This document shows, piece by piece, positions 7,044-16,002 of a DNA stretch of 64,000 bases. The notes beneath the pieces were generated by a model, which did no database searches, was not told the DNA's origin, and saw only the letters and a list, made by a program, of their open reading frames with translations. This DNA comes from Methylophaga thalassica MP (GTDB taxonomy: Bacteria > Pseudomonadota > Gammaproteobacteria > Nitrosococcales > Methylophagaceae). Every line of letters begins with the position of its first letter. Within the stretch, counting starts at the first letter, position 1. Both the position numbers and the translations under genes were made by a program. The stretch is from NCBI RefSeq assembly GCF_000214595.1, contig NZ_AFIG01000002.1, positions 20,860 through 84,859 on the forward strand, written 5' to 3'.

Positions 7044-8339
7044 ATGTTGACAGAAAAAGTCCGTCCATCGACCCTCAATGGCATAAAACGTCGCGCCAAA
7101 CAGCTCAAGAAAGCTTATAGCATACATCATCACGAAGCTTTGGATATTGCAGCTAAAGAAGCTGGTTATGAAAATTATAATCATGCTAGAAACTGCCTAA
7201 CAAATAAGAATCTTTCTATCTCAAAACACCAATTATTCTTCACTGTCTATTGGTATGATCGAGAAAGTCATGAGCGTGGCAGAGAGCTCCTTGAAATAGA
7301 GCTGTCAAAACCTTTGCTTGATACAGCAACAAAAAACGAACTTAAGTATTCAAACGGCCTAGCTGAATTTAGGCTTGCATCTCCCGATCACTTTGTTAGT
7401 GATGTCGTCATTCATAGTAAACAGGCGGCAGTAGAAAAAATCTGCAAAGCTGTACGAGCATTAAGATTTATGGAAGCTACGGGATTGAAACCAAGTCAAG
7501 ACATCTTTGCAGCCTATCCAGAGAAAGACCCAAAAAATAGATTACCTAAAACTGATCACGCAACTGATTGGTATGATCCAAAGACTGGTCAATTCATACT
7601 AATAGATGAGCCTTATCCAAATTCTGTATTTAATGCTGAAAGAGAGGCATGGGCTGCAAAACATAAATGGTCTTTACAGCCTTCTAAGTGGCCAGGAATG
7701 TATTTCCCCGGTATGTCCAAACTGTATGTTGCAACTGACGCTACGACAGGATATGACTTTGCTGGTTTAATGTCTAAAATTGACAATATCCCTCAGCCTC
7801 TAACACTTGAAAACTGGACAGGCACGTCAGCTGAAGGGCACGAAATATTTTACAGCCCTTTATGTAAAACTCCCCAGGATAAAAACAGAGCAGTAGCTAA
7901 AGGTACTATCTATAGGACTCCAAGCAAGAAAACTGCACCAATGAGATACTGGGACTCTGTGGATAATGAACGTCGCCCCAATGCAAAAATGTCGGTTGAG
8001 AACCATCAACTAGCAGCGAGAATGATAAAAGCTATTGAGGAATCAGTTGCAAAGCCAAGAACTGTTAATAACCGTTTATCTTCTATCAAGAGCACATTAG
8101 AAGATTGGTTTCTTGCAGAGCACAGCAGAAAAATAACGGATCTATATGATTATTTCTATTACGGAGAGATTGATGGCAATGACCCGCTTATTTCGCAAGT
8201 GGCTTCCTCAAAAGGCGTTGTGGAATTACTAAAGCACCTCAAACGTTTATTAGAAGAGTGTTATGTCGATTGTGAACCTTTACGACGAATGACTGGAAAG
8301 CTGACCACTTCCATAAAGCTCACTTCTAAGCTTCTATAA
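7044..8339 (+). CDS. DUF5623 domain-containing protein
   Basis: 431 residues, soluble. The N-terminal about 50 residues (TLNGIKRRAKQLKKAYSIHH, then EALDIAAKEAGYENYNHA) match the helical motif typical of DUF5623 and are shared with the protein at 1982-2608. The rest includes tryptophan/aromatic-rich segments (WAAKHKWSLQPSKWPGMYF) and a helical C-terminus. DUF5623 genes are common on plasmids and genomic islands; their activity is unknown to me. The start follows TGGGAGATTAGAA. A terminator-like hairpin lies 30 nt after the stop. Confidence 0.7.
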   Translation: MLTEKVRPSTLNGIKRRAKQLKKAYSIHHHEALDIAAKEAGYENYNHARNCLTNKNLSISKHQLFFTVYWYDRESHERGRELLEIELSKPLLDTATKNELKYSNGLAEFRLASPDHFVSDVVIHSKQAAVEKICKAVRALRFMEATGLKPSQDIFAAYPEKDPKNRLPKTDHATDWYDPKTGQFILIDEPYPNSVFNAEREAWAAKHKWSLQPSKWPGMYFPGMSKLYVATDATTGYDFAGLMSKIDNIPQPLTLENWTGTSAEGHEIFYSPLCKTPQDKNRAVAKGTIYRTPSKKTAPMRYWDSVDNERRPNAKMSVENHQLAARMIKAIEESVAKPRTVNNRLSSIKSTLEDWFLAEHSRKITDLYDYFYYGEIDGNDPLISQVASSKGVVELLKHLKRLLEECYVDCEPLRRMTGKLTTSIKLTSKLL

Positions 8340-8368
8340 AAAACTTTTAAGAAGTCACATGTTTAGTG

Positions 8369-8419
8369 CCTATTCATCGATAAGTGGTGAATAGGCCTTT
8401 TCTCTTTTTTTGATCACTT
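8369..8419 (+). terminator. rho-independent-type terminator after the DUF5623 gene
   Basis: CCTATTCA and TGAATAGG form an 8-bp stem with an 11-nt loop, followed by CCTTTTCTCTTTTTTT. It may also serve transcripts on the other strand. Confidence 0.6.
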
Positions 8420-8469
8420 TGTATAGAAGTATGTGTACTATTAATAACTAATTGTTTTAACAAAATAAG

Positions 8470-8718
8470 ATGATGGTTATGCACGTTATGCATCCGAATC
8501 AGATGAGTGAAACTAAACTTAGAATCGAATATGCCGAGCGGTCTTGGAAGTATGAATTCCCAGAGTGTATCGAGGAAGCACTTGAAGACGACTATGTTCT
8601 GAATCACGATTTGTACAAGGATGGAGTTTTTGAATTTATTGCCATGTGGTGTTTTATTCACCCAGATATAACACCAGAATTCATGTTGGAGAAAATTCGT
8701 GAATACAAGAAGACGTAA
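8470..8718 (+). CDS. hypothetical protein
   Basis: 82 residues. It has acidic and helical segments (RSWKYEFPECIEEALEDDYV) and a C-terminal PEFMLEKIREYKKT. No Shine-Dalgarno is obvious before ATG 8470, and ATGs at 8473, 8479 and 8503 are alternatives. The amino-acid content looks like a true protein, and the opposite-strand frame does not. Function unknown. The 299 bp that follow (8719-9017) hold nothing I can identify. Confidence 0.45.
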   Translation: MMVMHVMHPNQMSETKLRIEYAERSWKYEFPECIEEALEDDYVLNHDLYKDGVFEFIAMWCFIHPDITPEFMLEKIREYKKT

Positions 8719-9017
8719 GCATATGTACATGGCTAGATTCAATGTTAAATAGAAACAACTGCATACAATATCTACACATTCAGACCTTGGATTTACAATC
8801 AACCAATAGCTGGATTTACTCAAATAAAGCGCATTAGGTGGTATAAAAGCTATTTCCAGATTGGCTGTTTTAACGAGGTTTCTTCAAATCCAAAAATAAT
8901 CATTGAAATCACTTGAGGCCTCAAGATTGGAACCATTCATTGAGTAATAAATCCAGCTTTACAGCTCTCAATCGAATTTAGCCTGTACGCATATGCGAGA
9001 GTGCTATTTTGTATATC

Positions 9018-9764
9018 TTACGCAGGTAAAGGTAGTCTACCGTCTACCTGAAAATCTATAACTGGATAATGAAAAGTTTCGGATGAATCTACACGTTTGA
9101 ATGAAACTTGGTTCAATGTAGTGATGCACAACCAAGCAGCCTTGCTCTTAGGCTCTAAACTTTGAAACGGTGATTTATTAAATAGAGCAACACAAAACCC
9201 ACTACTAGTATCACGTGCAGAGCAGTACTCAAATGCATCTACGCCTGAAGCTCGCATATCAGATCCAACATCCTGAGCATGAGCATAATTTTCGGGGTGT
9301 TTTAATTCTGCATCAAACTGGCTGAAAGGGGGCGCATGGAGTTGGATTCCATTATTGGAATAATAGTCCACACTGAACATTGTGTGTTCTGTGCTAATCT
9401 TATCTAATGCTGTTACATCTGCTATGGTGCTTATGAAAACAAACCGATAATAAGCCGCCTCTGCTAATGTCGTATCTGGACTACAACCACCATAAAACAA
9501 ACTTGGTTCATTTGTTCGACCAAACCGAGAACCATGCTTAAGAGGTGGATATCGGAAAGGTGTCGTCAACAAATAATGATATCCATTAAGGTTTTCAGGG
9601 TAGGGTGGTTTAACCTCATCAAGCATTGTTTCTAGCAATGACTGCTCATGCATGTCATCCACATACCCCATAGTAGCTACCTGTTCTTGACTTTCAACCA
9701 AGCGATGAAGGGTTCCAGATATAGGTTTTATATGACCCTGGCCATTGCAGGCCTTCCATATCAC
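9018..9764 (-). CDS. RES-domain toxin (NAD+-degrading)
   Basis: 248 residues. The RES family toxins (MbcT/Res) degrade NAD+ in the cytoplasm and are held inactive by an Xre/MbcA-type antitoxin. The family hallmarks are present: an Arg/Tyr region FGRTNEPSLFYGG (about residues 80-93), TLAEAAYYR with the conserved Glu (about 98-106), and a C-terminal serine-rich SSGFCVALFN region. The gene overlaps the stop of its antitoxin (9764-10135), the usual antitoxin-toxin operon order. It lacks the C-terminal extension of some homologues. Confident by family and context. Confidence 0.85.
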   Translation of the reverse strand: MIWKACNGQGHIKPISGTLHRLVESQEQVATMGYVDDMHEQSLLETMLDEVKPPYPENLNGYHYLLTTPFRYPPLKHGSRFGRTNEPSLFYGGCSPDTTLAEAAYYRFVFISTIADVTALDKISTEHTMFSVDYYSNNGIQLHAPPFSQFDAELKHPENYAHAQDVGSDMRASGVDAFEYCSARDTSSGFCVALFNKSPFQSLEPKSKAAWLCITTLNQVSFKRVDSSETFHYPVIDFQVDGRLPLPA

Positions 9765-10135
9765 TATACTTTACCTCGAATAGCATCCACATACCGAAGG
9801 ACGGTCATTAAGCCACTAATAGTCGCAATCTGCTCAGCAGGAACGCCACCGGTCATTTGATTATGAGAACGCATAAACCGTTTAATCCATGTTTCATCAC
9901 CGCCAGTTAAAGCAAATAAAGCTCTGGCAATACGAATGACATAGAGAGCCAATTCACCTTCTTTAGTTTCTGGATTCAGTAAAGCATGGCTTTTAAGCTT
10001 ACTAATTGAGGTTCTATGCAAACCAATTGCTGCGCCAGTCTCAGTCTGGTTAAGACCAAGTTGCTCAGCAGCTCTCAGGATAGCTTTACTAAGCACAGCA
10101 TTTCTGTCTGGAAGTTGTTGTTGAATAACGTTCAT
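9764..10135 (-). CDS. Xre/MbcA/ParS-type antitoxin of the RES pair
   Basis: 123 residues. An N-terminal helix-turn-helix (LGLNQTETGAAIGLHRTSIS, about residues 24-43) binds the operator. The C-terminal half (ALFALTGGDETWIKRFMRSH, then a GGVPAEQIATISGLMTVLRYVD motif) is the DUF2384 toxin-binding domain. It neutralises the RES toxin and is expected to repress its own promoter; a dyad ACACTTT/AAAGTGT lies about 80-105 bp upstream. It overlaps the toxin gene, so the two are coupled. Confidence 0.85.
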   Translation of the reverse strand: MNVIQQQLPDRNAVLSKAILRAAEQLGLNQTETGAAIGLHRTSISKLKSHALLNPETKEGELALYVIRIARALFALTGGDETWIKRFMRSHNQMTGGVPAEQIATISGLMTVLRYVDAIRGKV

Positions 10136-10210
10136 ACATCCCCCTCTTTGTTATCTATATGGACATCCCATACTAGTCACTAATTCACATTTTATAGATT
10201 ATTTGTCAAT

Positions 10211-10250
10211 TATGCACACTTTTTCATAGCGCAAAGTGTAAGCACACATT
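10211..10250 (-). promoter_or_regulatory. dyad operator candidate of the RES-Xre operon
   Basis: ACACTTT (10216-10222) and AAAGTGT (10233-10239) form a dyad with flanking TGCAC/GCACA similarity, upstream of the antitoxin start at 10135. This fits autoregulation by the antitoxin. The surrounding 10136-10454 is AT-rich and shows no gene. Confidence 0.5.
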
Positions 10251-10454
10251 ATGAAATAGACTCGGTATCAACTGAAATCAATTAGATAGAAATTACCTAC
10301 AACATAATTCTAGATTTATTTCATATCAAAATCTGGATTCACAAGAGAAACAAGTATTAATTTCAAGATTTACACAAATATGACAAATATGTAAGTCATT
10401 GATTTTATATGTGACCTTGAAAATTTACAGAGAGATAAAACTGAATCCACACAA

Positions 10455-11884
10455 CTATGACCTCGATGCGTTACGAAAAATATAATCTCTAAACGCTTGC
10501 TCGGTCATCTTATTATGTCGACCATCATAAGTTGTTGGGTCAAGGTTATAAGGTGAACGTGTACTGAAGATCACAAAACATCCGCTAAAGTACCTACAGA
10601 CCAAACGAGCATCTTCAGTTAGTGGCTCACCTTGGTATTCGTGAATATCCCAATGATATCTTTGAGCATATTTATTAGCCTGAAGCTCCACCAATTCTTC
10701 GTAGCAGGTGAAAGATCGTTTCCCATCATAAACATCGGTCAATTCAATATCTTCAACTTCTAACCTAAAATAATTCCATTTTGGGTTAAGTCCGAACGAT
10801 TCAAATGTCAGTTTTCTAGGTTTTATATAGTCATAAATACTATCTGAAATCTTGATTGCAATCATCCCAACTTCTTTAGCATGCTCGGCACCAATAAACG
10901 TATTACCACCACCTCCCGGTAGGAAGGTATGATTCAAGGACTTTGTCTTTCCAATCTCATTCAATACCGTGATGATATTCTCGCTATTTGTCCAAGTAAC
11001 AGATTCAGGCATTCCAGCTGGAAAAAGTCTGTTTTGAAGATCAAACCACTCGGTGAGATTTTGCTGATGAAAGTCATTATTTATTCGAATCCAATCCTCA
11101 ATTCTATTGATAACATCTTTCATTCTAGGTCTCAGCTCAGGAGAGTTATCAGTACATTCAGCCAATAATTCATTGAGTGATTTAGTGTAAAGTCCAGTAC
11201 AAACAGAGTTAATGCTAATGACTGATAAAGGGCTGTACTGGCCATCAAAACATTGCATGTCACCGACAATGGCTATCCATAGAGTCTTTGCAAAAGAGTA
11301 TATGTCAGCTGCCTCACCATCTGCTTGATGGGCATACCGTCTCATTTCAGGGGCCATTGTATATTTTGGTCCAACATCACTTTTTTCAGGCGTGATATCA
11401 AGTCTATCTGGGTATTTAACAAGGCCAAAGTCGGAAATGTACAATCTATCATTGAGGAATAAAATGTTGGCCGGTTTTATATCTCGATGGTGAAATTTTC
11501 TTTGATGAAGCTCATGTATAGTTTTTGCAAGTTCTAGCATCCCTTCTACGATTTGGAGAATACTCTTGCCATCTCGCCAATCGGTAAACTTCAAAGCTTT
11601 AGGCATGACATACCACGGTACTTGACTAGAGATATCTTCAGGTAGAAAACTGTCAATTAAAGGGATAACACCAACAATATCTTGGTTTTTCTCAATAGCT
11701 TCAACTTCAGATCTAAACCGGTCATAAACAACGGATCTAATATTCTTTAATAGTTTTATTGCACCTGATGACTTGGCTATATGAGTAGCCGACCATACCT
11801 CACCGTTTCCACCGACTCCTAGTTTACTTTCGAGCCTCCAATCCCCTACCAGCTGATTCTTCTTATAACGAATTTTTTCGACAC
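10455..11884 (-). CDS. Ser/Thr protein kinase with unknown C-terminal domain; start frame unclear
   Basis: The kinase domain is complete: glycine loop LGVGGNGEVW, lysine GAIKLL, catalytic loop HHRDIKPANILF, DFGLVK and MAPEMRR. The last about 190 residues (WFDLQNRLFPAG, then FLPGGGGNTFIGAEHAKEVG, and onwards) match no family I know. The frame is open upstream to TAA 11889-11891 but holds no usual start before ATG 11606, which would remove the glycine loop and lysine. A GTG at 11884 behind AAAGGA would fit if the A6 run at about 11873-11878 had seven bases. Thus a one-base undercall or a true defect is likely. It lies beside a toxin-antitoxin pair and could act in host or phage response; that is inference. 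Confidence 0.7.
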
Positions 11885-12062
11885 AATATTAATATTCCTT
11901 TAATAGCCGTCAGACACTAAATACGATAGACAATTGATCTCAAAACAACAGAGTGTACAGCAAAGACTTTATTCTTTATGAACTCCATCACAATAGTTCG
12001 TTTGACAGAAAAAGCGGTGAATAGTAATTTATATCTATCGCTGTAACTCTGTTACACAATAG

Positions 12063-12082
12063 GTTTTGTCGCACCACAAAAC
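12063..12082. repeat. dyad operator candidate
   Basis: GTTTTGTCGCACCACAAAAC is a near-perfect dyad (GTTTTG/CAAAAC arms) about 98 bp before the gene at 12180. It could be an operator for the leader-F transcript or for the divergent kinase gene. Confidence 0.4.
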
Positions 12083-12119
12083 GGCACTCTATATTTAATC
12101 AGTAAGCTGATTTAGTTCA

Positions 12120-12176
12120 CCCAAGGGGTATATCTATCCTCCTTGGGATAAATGTATCCCGTAACTTTAGGAGAGT
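12120..12176 (+). promoter_or_regulatory. two-stem leader F
   Basis: CCCAAGGGG (12120-12128) can pair with CCTCCTTGGG (to 12147). The Shine-Dalgarno TAGGAGAG follows, and ATG is at 12180, 32 nt after the stem. The second stem (ACT/AGT) is weak here. Confidence 0.55.
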
Positions 12177-12179
12177 ATT

Positions 12180-12578
12180 ATGGGACACATAATCATTGAC
12201 CATTTCCCTGAATATCATTTCATTGAGAAAGAATTTGGTTTTAATAGGCCAGCACTTCTTAATGCTCAAAGCGATACACCAAAACGATTAGCACTAAATC
12301 CAAAAGCTGTTGCTGGCTATGAAACAGTGATGATTGAAACTAATCGACCTGGGCCACCGAACACCAAAAGCGACAAGATTAAAGGTGTTAGGATTAGAAG
12401 CTCGTGGGGGCAGCACTTCATTATCTTTGATGATCTTTCTCAGAGCTTTGAGAAGGTTCTTGAAGAAGCATGCCAAAGTGAAGTTAATACATATTTTACA
12501 ACCGATGATTCGAAGTACTTTAAACAGTTCGGAATACATCCTTCATCAGCTAAGAATCAATTAGCTGCAAACTCATAA
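12180..12578 (+). CDS. hypothetical protein
   Basis: 132 residues, soluble. It begins MGHIIIDHFPEYHFIEKEFG and contains RSSWGQHFIIFDDLSQSFEK; no motif I recognise. The start follows TTTAGGAGAGTATT and leader F. A strong terminator follows the stop, so it is a single-gene unit. It belongs to the same leader-bearing set as the genes at 3.7-6.7 kb even though it lies 5 kb away. Confidence 0.55.
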   Translation: MGHIIIDHFPEYHFIEKEFGFNRPALLNAQSDTPKRLALNPKAVAGYETVMIETNRPGPPNTKSDKIKGVRIRSSWGQHFIIFDDLSQSFEKVLEEACQSEVNTYFTTDDSKYFKQFGIHPSSAKNQLAANS

Positions 12579-12580
12579 TA

Positions 12581-12614
12581 AAAAAGGCACTACCTTCCGG
12601 TGGTGCCTTTTTAG
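12581..12614 (+). terminator. rho-independent terminator
   Basis: AAAAAGGCACTACC-TTCC-GGTGGTGCCTTTTT: a 9-bp GC-rich stem with T run, 3 nt after the stop of the 12180 gene. The A run on the other side makes it probably bidirectional for the convergent gene ending at 12648. Confidence 0.8.
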
Positions 12615-12647
12615 TTTAGTGTTATTACTTAAATATGAATTTGAATT

Positions 12648-13100
12648 TTATCTAAGTTTAACCGCAGCCATAGTACATCCAAACTCATCGAACGCATTGC
12701 TGACAATCTTATAACCTGTTCTATTAGCCAATAAATCTTTCTCGACAAATGACATATCATGCAAGGGAACAGCTCCGAAAAGCTTTACAACATCGCCTTG
12801 ATCTTCAATCCAGTATGACTTCAAATAGGTTCTTTTAAGTATCTTCAAAATAGTATTTATAAAAAACATATTCATCATGCCAACCCCGGCTAAAGCGAAT
12901 ACTGCCATGAAATACTTGTCAATCAGGTTGCCTTCTTTTCCCAAACTCCAGCCATAAGGCACTGATATGACCAACAAGGCTACTGCAATCGAGTAGATCA
13001 CAATAGCACTTCCCAAATCTCGTCTCTTTAGTCGTTTTTCGAATGTATCTTTGTCCAACTTGAATCTCCTACAATCTATATCTTTATCTATCAGTTTCAA
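12648..13100 (-). CDS. hypothetical membrane protein, two transmembrane segments
   Basis: 150 residues. A charged N-terminus (about 30 residues, KDTFEKRLKRRD) is followed by two hydrophobic segments (SAIVIYSIAVALLVISV and YFMAVFALAGVGMMNMFFI) and a soluble C-terminus. The start after GGAGATTCAAG would be the internal ATG-less segment, so the ATG at 13100 is used with caution. No family is recognised. It is downstream of the PRTRC B unit on the same strand. Confidence 0.5.
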   Translation of the reverse strand: MKLIDKDIDCRRFKLDKDTFEKRLKRRDLGSAIVIYSIAVALLVISVPYGWSLGKEGNLIDKYFMAVFALAGVGMMNMFFINTILKILKRTYLKSYWIEDQGDVVKLFGAVPLHDMSFVEKDLLANRTGYKIVSNAFDEFGCTMAAVKLR

Positions 13101-13139
13101 TATTCAAACCCGTACATCATTCAAACTGATACTATCCAC

Positions 13140-13487
13140 TTAAGCGACACCAGAGAGTGAGTTGGCTGTACTTGTTACTGCCAATTGCACTGCTGTATCT
13201 TGGCTCAGAACAGGAACCTTTAAACCTGATACTATTGGCTCAATCCTGATAAACGTCCCAGTTTGACTCATCAACATTCTATCCCAATGTCCTTGTGTAT
13301 CTCGGTAGATTATTAGCTCAGGTAATTGTCCAATTTCATTGGCTATATCTTTCAAAACATACTCAGCTGTATTGGTCACAGTGATACTCGGCCTACTATT
13401 ATCAAAATCATCAGTAATGCATAAAACGTGATGACCAGCATAGTGTTGTAATGTATATGAGAATACGGGCGGGGTAGGGGTTTTCAT
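13140..13487 (-). CDS. hypothetical PRTRC-linked protein
   Basis: 115 residues. It begins with a beta-rich segment (SYTLQHYAGHHVLCITDDFD) and has a middle segment with ELIIYRDTQGHWDRM. It is the kind of small hypothetical protein often found beside PRTRC genes on plasmids, but I cannot assign it to a lettered PRTRC family. The start follows AAAAAGAGGTGC. It lies about 100 bp after PRTRC protein B on the same strand and may belong to that transcript. Confidence 0.5.
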   Translation of the reverse strand: MKTPTPPVFSYTLQHYAGHHVLCITDDFDNSRPSITVTNTAEYVLKDIANEIGQLPELIIYRDTQGHWDRMLMSQTGTFIRIEPIVSGLKVPVLSQDTAVQLAVTSTANSLSGVA

Positions 13488-13590
13488 GGCTAATAAGCAC
13501 CTCTTTTTATTGCTTGAATTTCTATAAAGCCAAATAATTAAAAGCGAATTTAATCACATTCATTTTTATCTGGCTGTGAACTACTTCTTT

Positions 13591-14328
13591 TTATGCTGCC
13601 CAATTTTCCAGAGTCATTCTGAGTGGCGTCATATCTGAAACATTAAACGCTGCTCCTGACTTAGCTTTCTTTTTGATGAAAGCCATATACGAGCGTTGTT
13701 TGCCTGCTTTATTATTTGAAAGCACGTTGTTGTGATTAGAGTGTGTAAAGACGGTATTAAAGACTGCCTCTTCCCAAATCGCCATAGATTCCACAGAGAT
13801 GATGTCAGTGGTGACTGCCGTACCGCTACACAGAGATGTATTTGCATATATGTTCCAAAGCGGGGCATGGTAAAGCGGCTGAGTAAGCTTCGGACGACCA
13901 TTCCCAACATAGGCCACTACCTTTAAACGACCATTACAATCTGCATGGAATACAAGGGAGGGGAATTTAAGTTTGATATGTAAAACTTCATCACCGGCTT
14001 TGATGTGCATGGTGCGAATCTTAGACGGGACGTACCACACCATTTTCTGACTGTTAATCATCAACAGATTAGATGGTAACCATTGAGTTTTAACACCATC
14101 CTCACCGTTTAAATAATCTCGTAACTCCTGTTTATCTGCTTCACTGATAAGCCGTCCTGCACCTATAACTGACCCAGTAGGAGATTGCTTAACATCATGG
14201 ATTGTTAGAGAGAGCTGCTTTGTATTGAGAGAATGAATGGCGTCTTCGTCGAACAGTCCATCCATTTCTGGCTTATCTACAGTATGAAAAAGTAAGGCTT
14301 TATGTGTCTTTATAGAATATGGTGTCAT
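13591..14328 (-). CDS. PRTRC system protein B
   Basis: 245 residues. It belongs to the PRTRC (ParB-Related, ThiF-Related Cassette) genes of plasmids and islands, whose exact biochemistry is unknown. Typical signatures are LPSNLLMINSQKMVWYVPS (about residues 93-111), a KFPSLVFHADCNGRLKVVA core, and QPLYHAPLWNIYANTSLC (about 155-172) followed by a FTHSNH segment. The ATG overlaps the stop of the preceding protein F remnant (ATGA), so they are translationally coupled. The gene itself appears intact although the operon upstream is broken by an IS. Confidence 0.8.
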   Translation of the reverse strand: MTPYSIKTHKALLFHTVDKPEMDGLFDEDAIHSLNTKQLSLTIHDVKQSPTGSVIGAGRLISEADKQELRDYLNGEDGVKTQWLPSNLLMINSQKMVWYVPSKIRTMHIKAGDEVLHIKLKFPSLVFHADCNGRLKVVAYVGNGRPKLTQPLYHAPLWNIYANTSLCSGTAVTTDIISVESMAIWEEAVFNTVFTHSNHNNVLSNNKAGKQRSYMAFIKKKAKSGAAFNVSDMTPLRMTLENWAA

Positions 14329-14640
14329 TTTACGTCCTCCTTAACTTCATTATCCATACTTTGTGAATCAGGCAAGTTTTGCTCTATTTTTGCTGTCATC
14401 TTTGCCATATCCGTGAATAATCCTGTACCTCTGTATATTCTCTCGGTAGCTAATTTGACCGTATCAGCATAATCACCGTAAGCCCATCCATAAAAGGTTG
14501 GTGTTTCTCCAGCTTCCATCATGCTATTAAATACATCCGATTGGACATCCCACCAAAAGCCATTGTCTGACCATGCAAGCATGTACGCCATAGCAACTGG
14601 GGGGTTATCAGTCTCAACGCCTGTATTAAGATCGGGTATA
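14325..14640 (-). pseudogene. C-terminal remnant of a PRTRC gene (probably protein F) cut by ISPpu12-like element
   Basis: The frame is open from 14325 up to the IS edge at 14640 (about 105 codons; IPDLNTGVETDNPPVAMAYM at its start, then LAWSDNGFWWDVQSDVF). It runs into a stop just inside the IS. The 'FWWD' segment and its place before protein B point to PRTRC protein F. If the IS is removed, the codons join in frame with a short ATG-initiated stretch at 17966 on the other side (MRQAKIP-DLNTG). So it may instead be a separate small gene following the 17992-18879 gene. Confidence 0.55.
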
Positions 14641-14691
14641 GGGATTTAATGGTTGATGGGGCACTTTCACCCCACCAACCTGATACCACCC

Positions 14692-15981
14692 TCAGATGGT
14701 TGATAGATCGACCCCGTAGTTGAGTTCCTCTGCGAAGTCCGGCAGTCCGTAACCGATGGTTTTCTTGTAGAACGGAGAGACCTTCGCAGTCGGAGCCTTC
14801 TTCTTGTGCTTCGTAGTGTAGAGCATTCGTGCCCGCATCACCTCGAAGGAGTAACCTCGCCCTTCACGGTTCTTGTCCTTGGCCAGTCGGTTGATGGACT
14901 CCGTGTAAGCATTGGTGACGGGCATGTCCGTCTCGAAGTAGGTCATGATCTCTTCGCGCCAGTTGCCCACAGCCCTGACCAGATCGCTCCAGACTTCCTT
15001 CTGGCCCTTCGGAATGGTGGCTATCCAGTCGTCCAGGGCGGTTTCTGCCTGGGGTCGTGTGGTGGCGTCCCAGATGCCGTAAAAGCGTTCCTTGTGCTCG
15101 TAGGCGGCCAGCAGTTGCGGGAATGCGCCTGTCCAGGTCTCCATGATGAAGCGTTCCCGGTCTGAGACTTCGTGAGCGCGTTTCAGCAGGATTTTCCGGT
15201 CTCCCTTGAGGGTTCGGCTCTGGGAAGGTTTCAGCTCCTTCCTGAGGCCCTTGCGTACCTTCTTCAGCGCATCGTTGGCCATACGCACCACATGGAACTT
15301 ATCGACGACGATACGGGCCTGTGGCAGCACCGCCTTGGCAGCTGCCCGGTAGGGGTTCCACATGTCCATGCTGACGATCTCGACCTTCTGCCGGTCTTTC
15401 AGCTTCATCAGGTAGTTGGTCACCACGTCCTGACGGCGGGTGGCCAGCAGGTCAAGCAGGGTTCGCTCCTCGATGTTGGTCAGGATGCAGCGGTAGCGCT
15501 TGTTCAGGTACAGCTCGTCGATGCCCAGAATGCGGGGCGTCTCGAAGCGGTGCCAACGCCCCAGGAACTCGGCACGGGCGTTGAAGATGTCGCGTACCGT
15601 CTTCTCGTCCAGGCCGGTCTGTGACGCCACGAAGGTGTAGGGGTGGTTGAAGGATTCCTTCTCCACGTATTCATGCAACCGCAGCGTCATGCGGAAGCCG
15701 TCCACCATCTCCGGTAGCTGGGGCCTGAAGGTGATCTTGCAGGCCCGGCAGTTGTACCGGCGGCGGACCACCCAGAGGGTGACCCGCTTACCGTGGATGG
15801 GCAGATCACGATAGGGAACATCACGCTTGCCGAACCGCACGAACTCACCCTGGACGCCGCATTCCTCGCAGGCGATGGGATCGGGCGCGTCCACCTGGAA
15901 GTGCATATCGTCGTCGGTGGATTTGCAGCCCAGGACCTGGTACTCAGGCAGGTGCAAGATGTTGTTAGGCATTTCCGTCAT
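14692..15981 (-). CDS. tnpA: ISL3-family transposase
   Basis: 429 residues, the usual length for the family. An N-terminal zinc ribbon (CEECG at about residues 37-41, and YNCRACKITF at about 76-85) precedes a helix-turn-helix and the DDE domain: GIDELYLNKRY (first Asp), SMDMWNPYRAA (second Asp) and VTNAYTESINRLAK with the final Glu. It cuts and joins the element ends. It reads towards the PRTRC B side and ends 51 bp before the left terminal repeat. Confidence 0.9.
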   Translation of the reverse strand: MTEMPNNILHLPEYQVLGCKSTDDDMHFQVDAPDPIACEECGVQGEFVRFGKRDVPYRDLPIHGKRVTLWVVRRRYNCRACKITFRPQLPEMVDGFRMTLRLHEYVEKESFNHPYTFVASQTGLDEKTVRDIFNARAEFLGRWHRFETPRILGIDELYLNKRYRCILTNIEERTLLDLLATRRQDVVTNYLMKLKDRQKVEIVSMDMWNPYRAAAKAVLPQARIVVDKFHVVRMANDALKKVRKGLRKELKPSQSRTLKGDRKILLKRAHEVSDRERFIMETWTGAFPQLLAAYEHKERFYGIWDATTRPQAETALDDWIATIPKGQKEVWSDLVRAVGNWREEIMTYFETDMPVTNAYTESINRLAKDKNREGRGYSFEVMRARMLYTTKHKKKAPTAKVSPFYKKTIGYGLPDFAEELNYGVDLSTI

Positions 15982-16002
15982 GGCAGTTTATAGATGCAGA
16001 CC

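Noticed and set aside
8374..8823. 149-codon minus-strand ORF opposite the small gene at 8470
   Set aside because: Composition is poor (many Cys, Ile, Tyr without pattern), it runs through the terminator at 8369-8419, and no start signal is seen.
13629..13910. Minus-strand ORF inside PRTRC protein B in another frame
   Set aside because: Shadow of the well-supported protein B gene.
15172..15624. Long ORFs on the plus strand opposite the ISL3 transposase (also 14806-15165 and 16417-17286)
   Set aside because: They are mirror frames of GC-rich genes with clear family motifs on the minus strand; no Shine-Dalgarno or family match.
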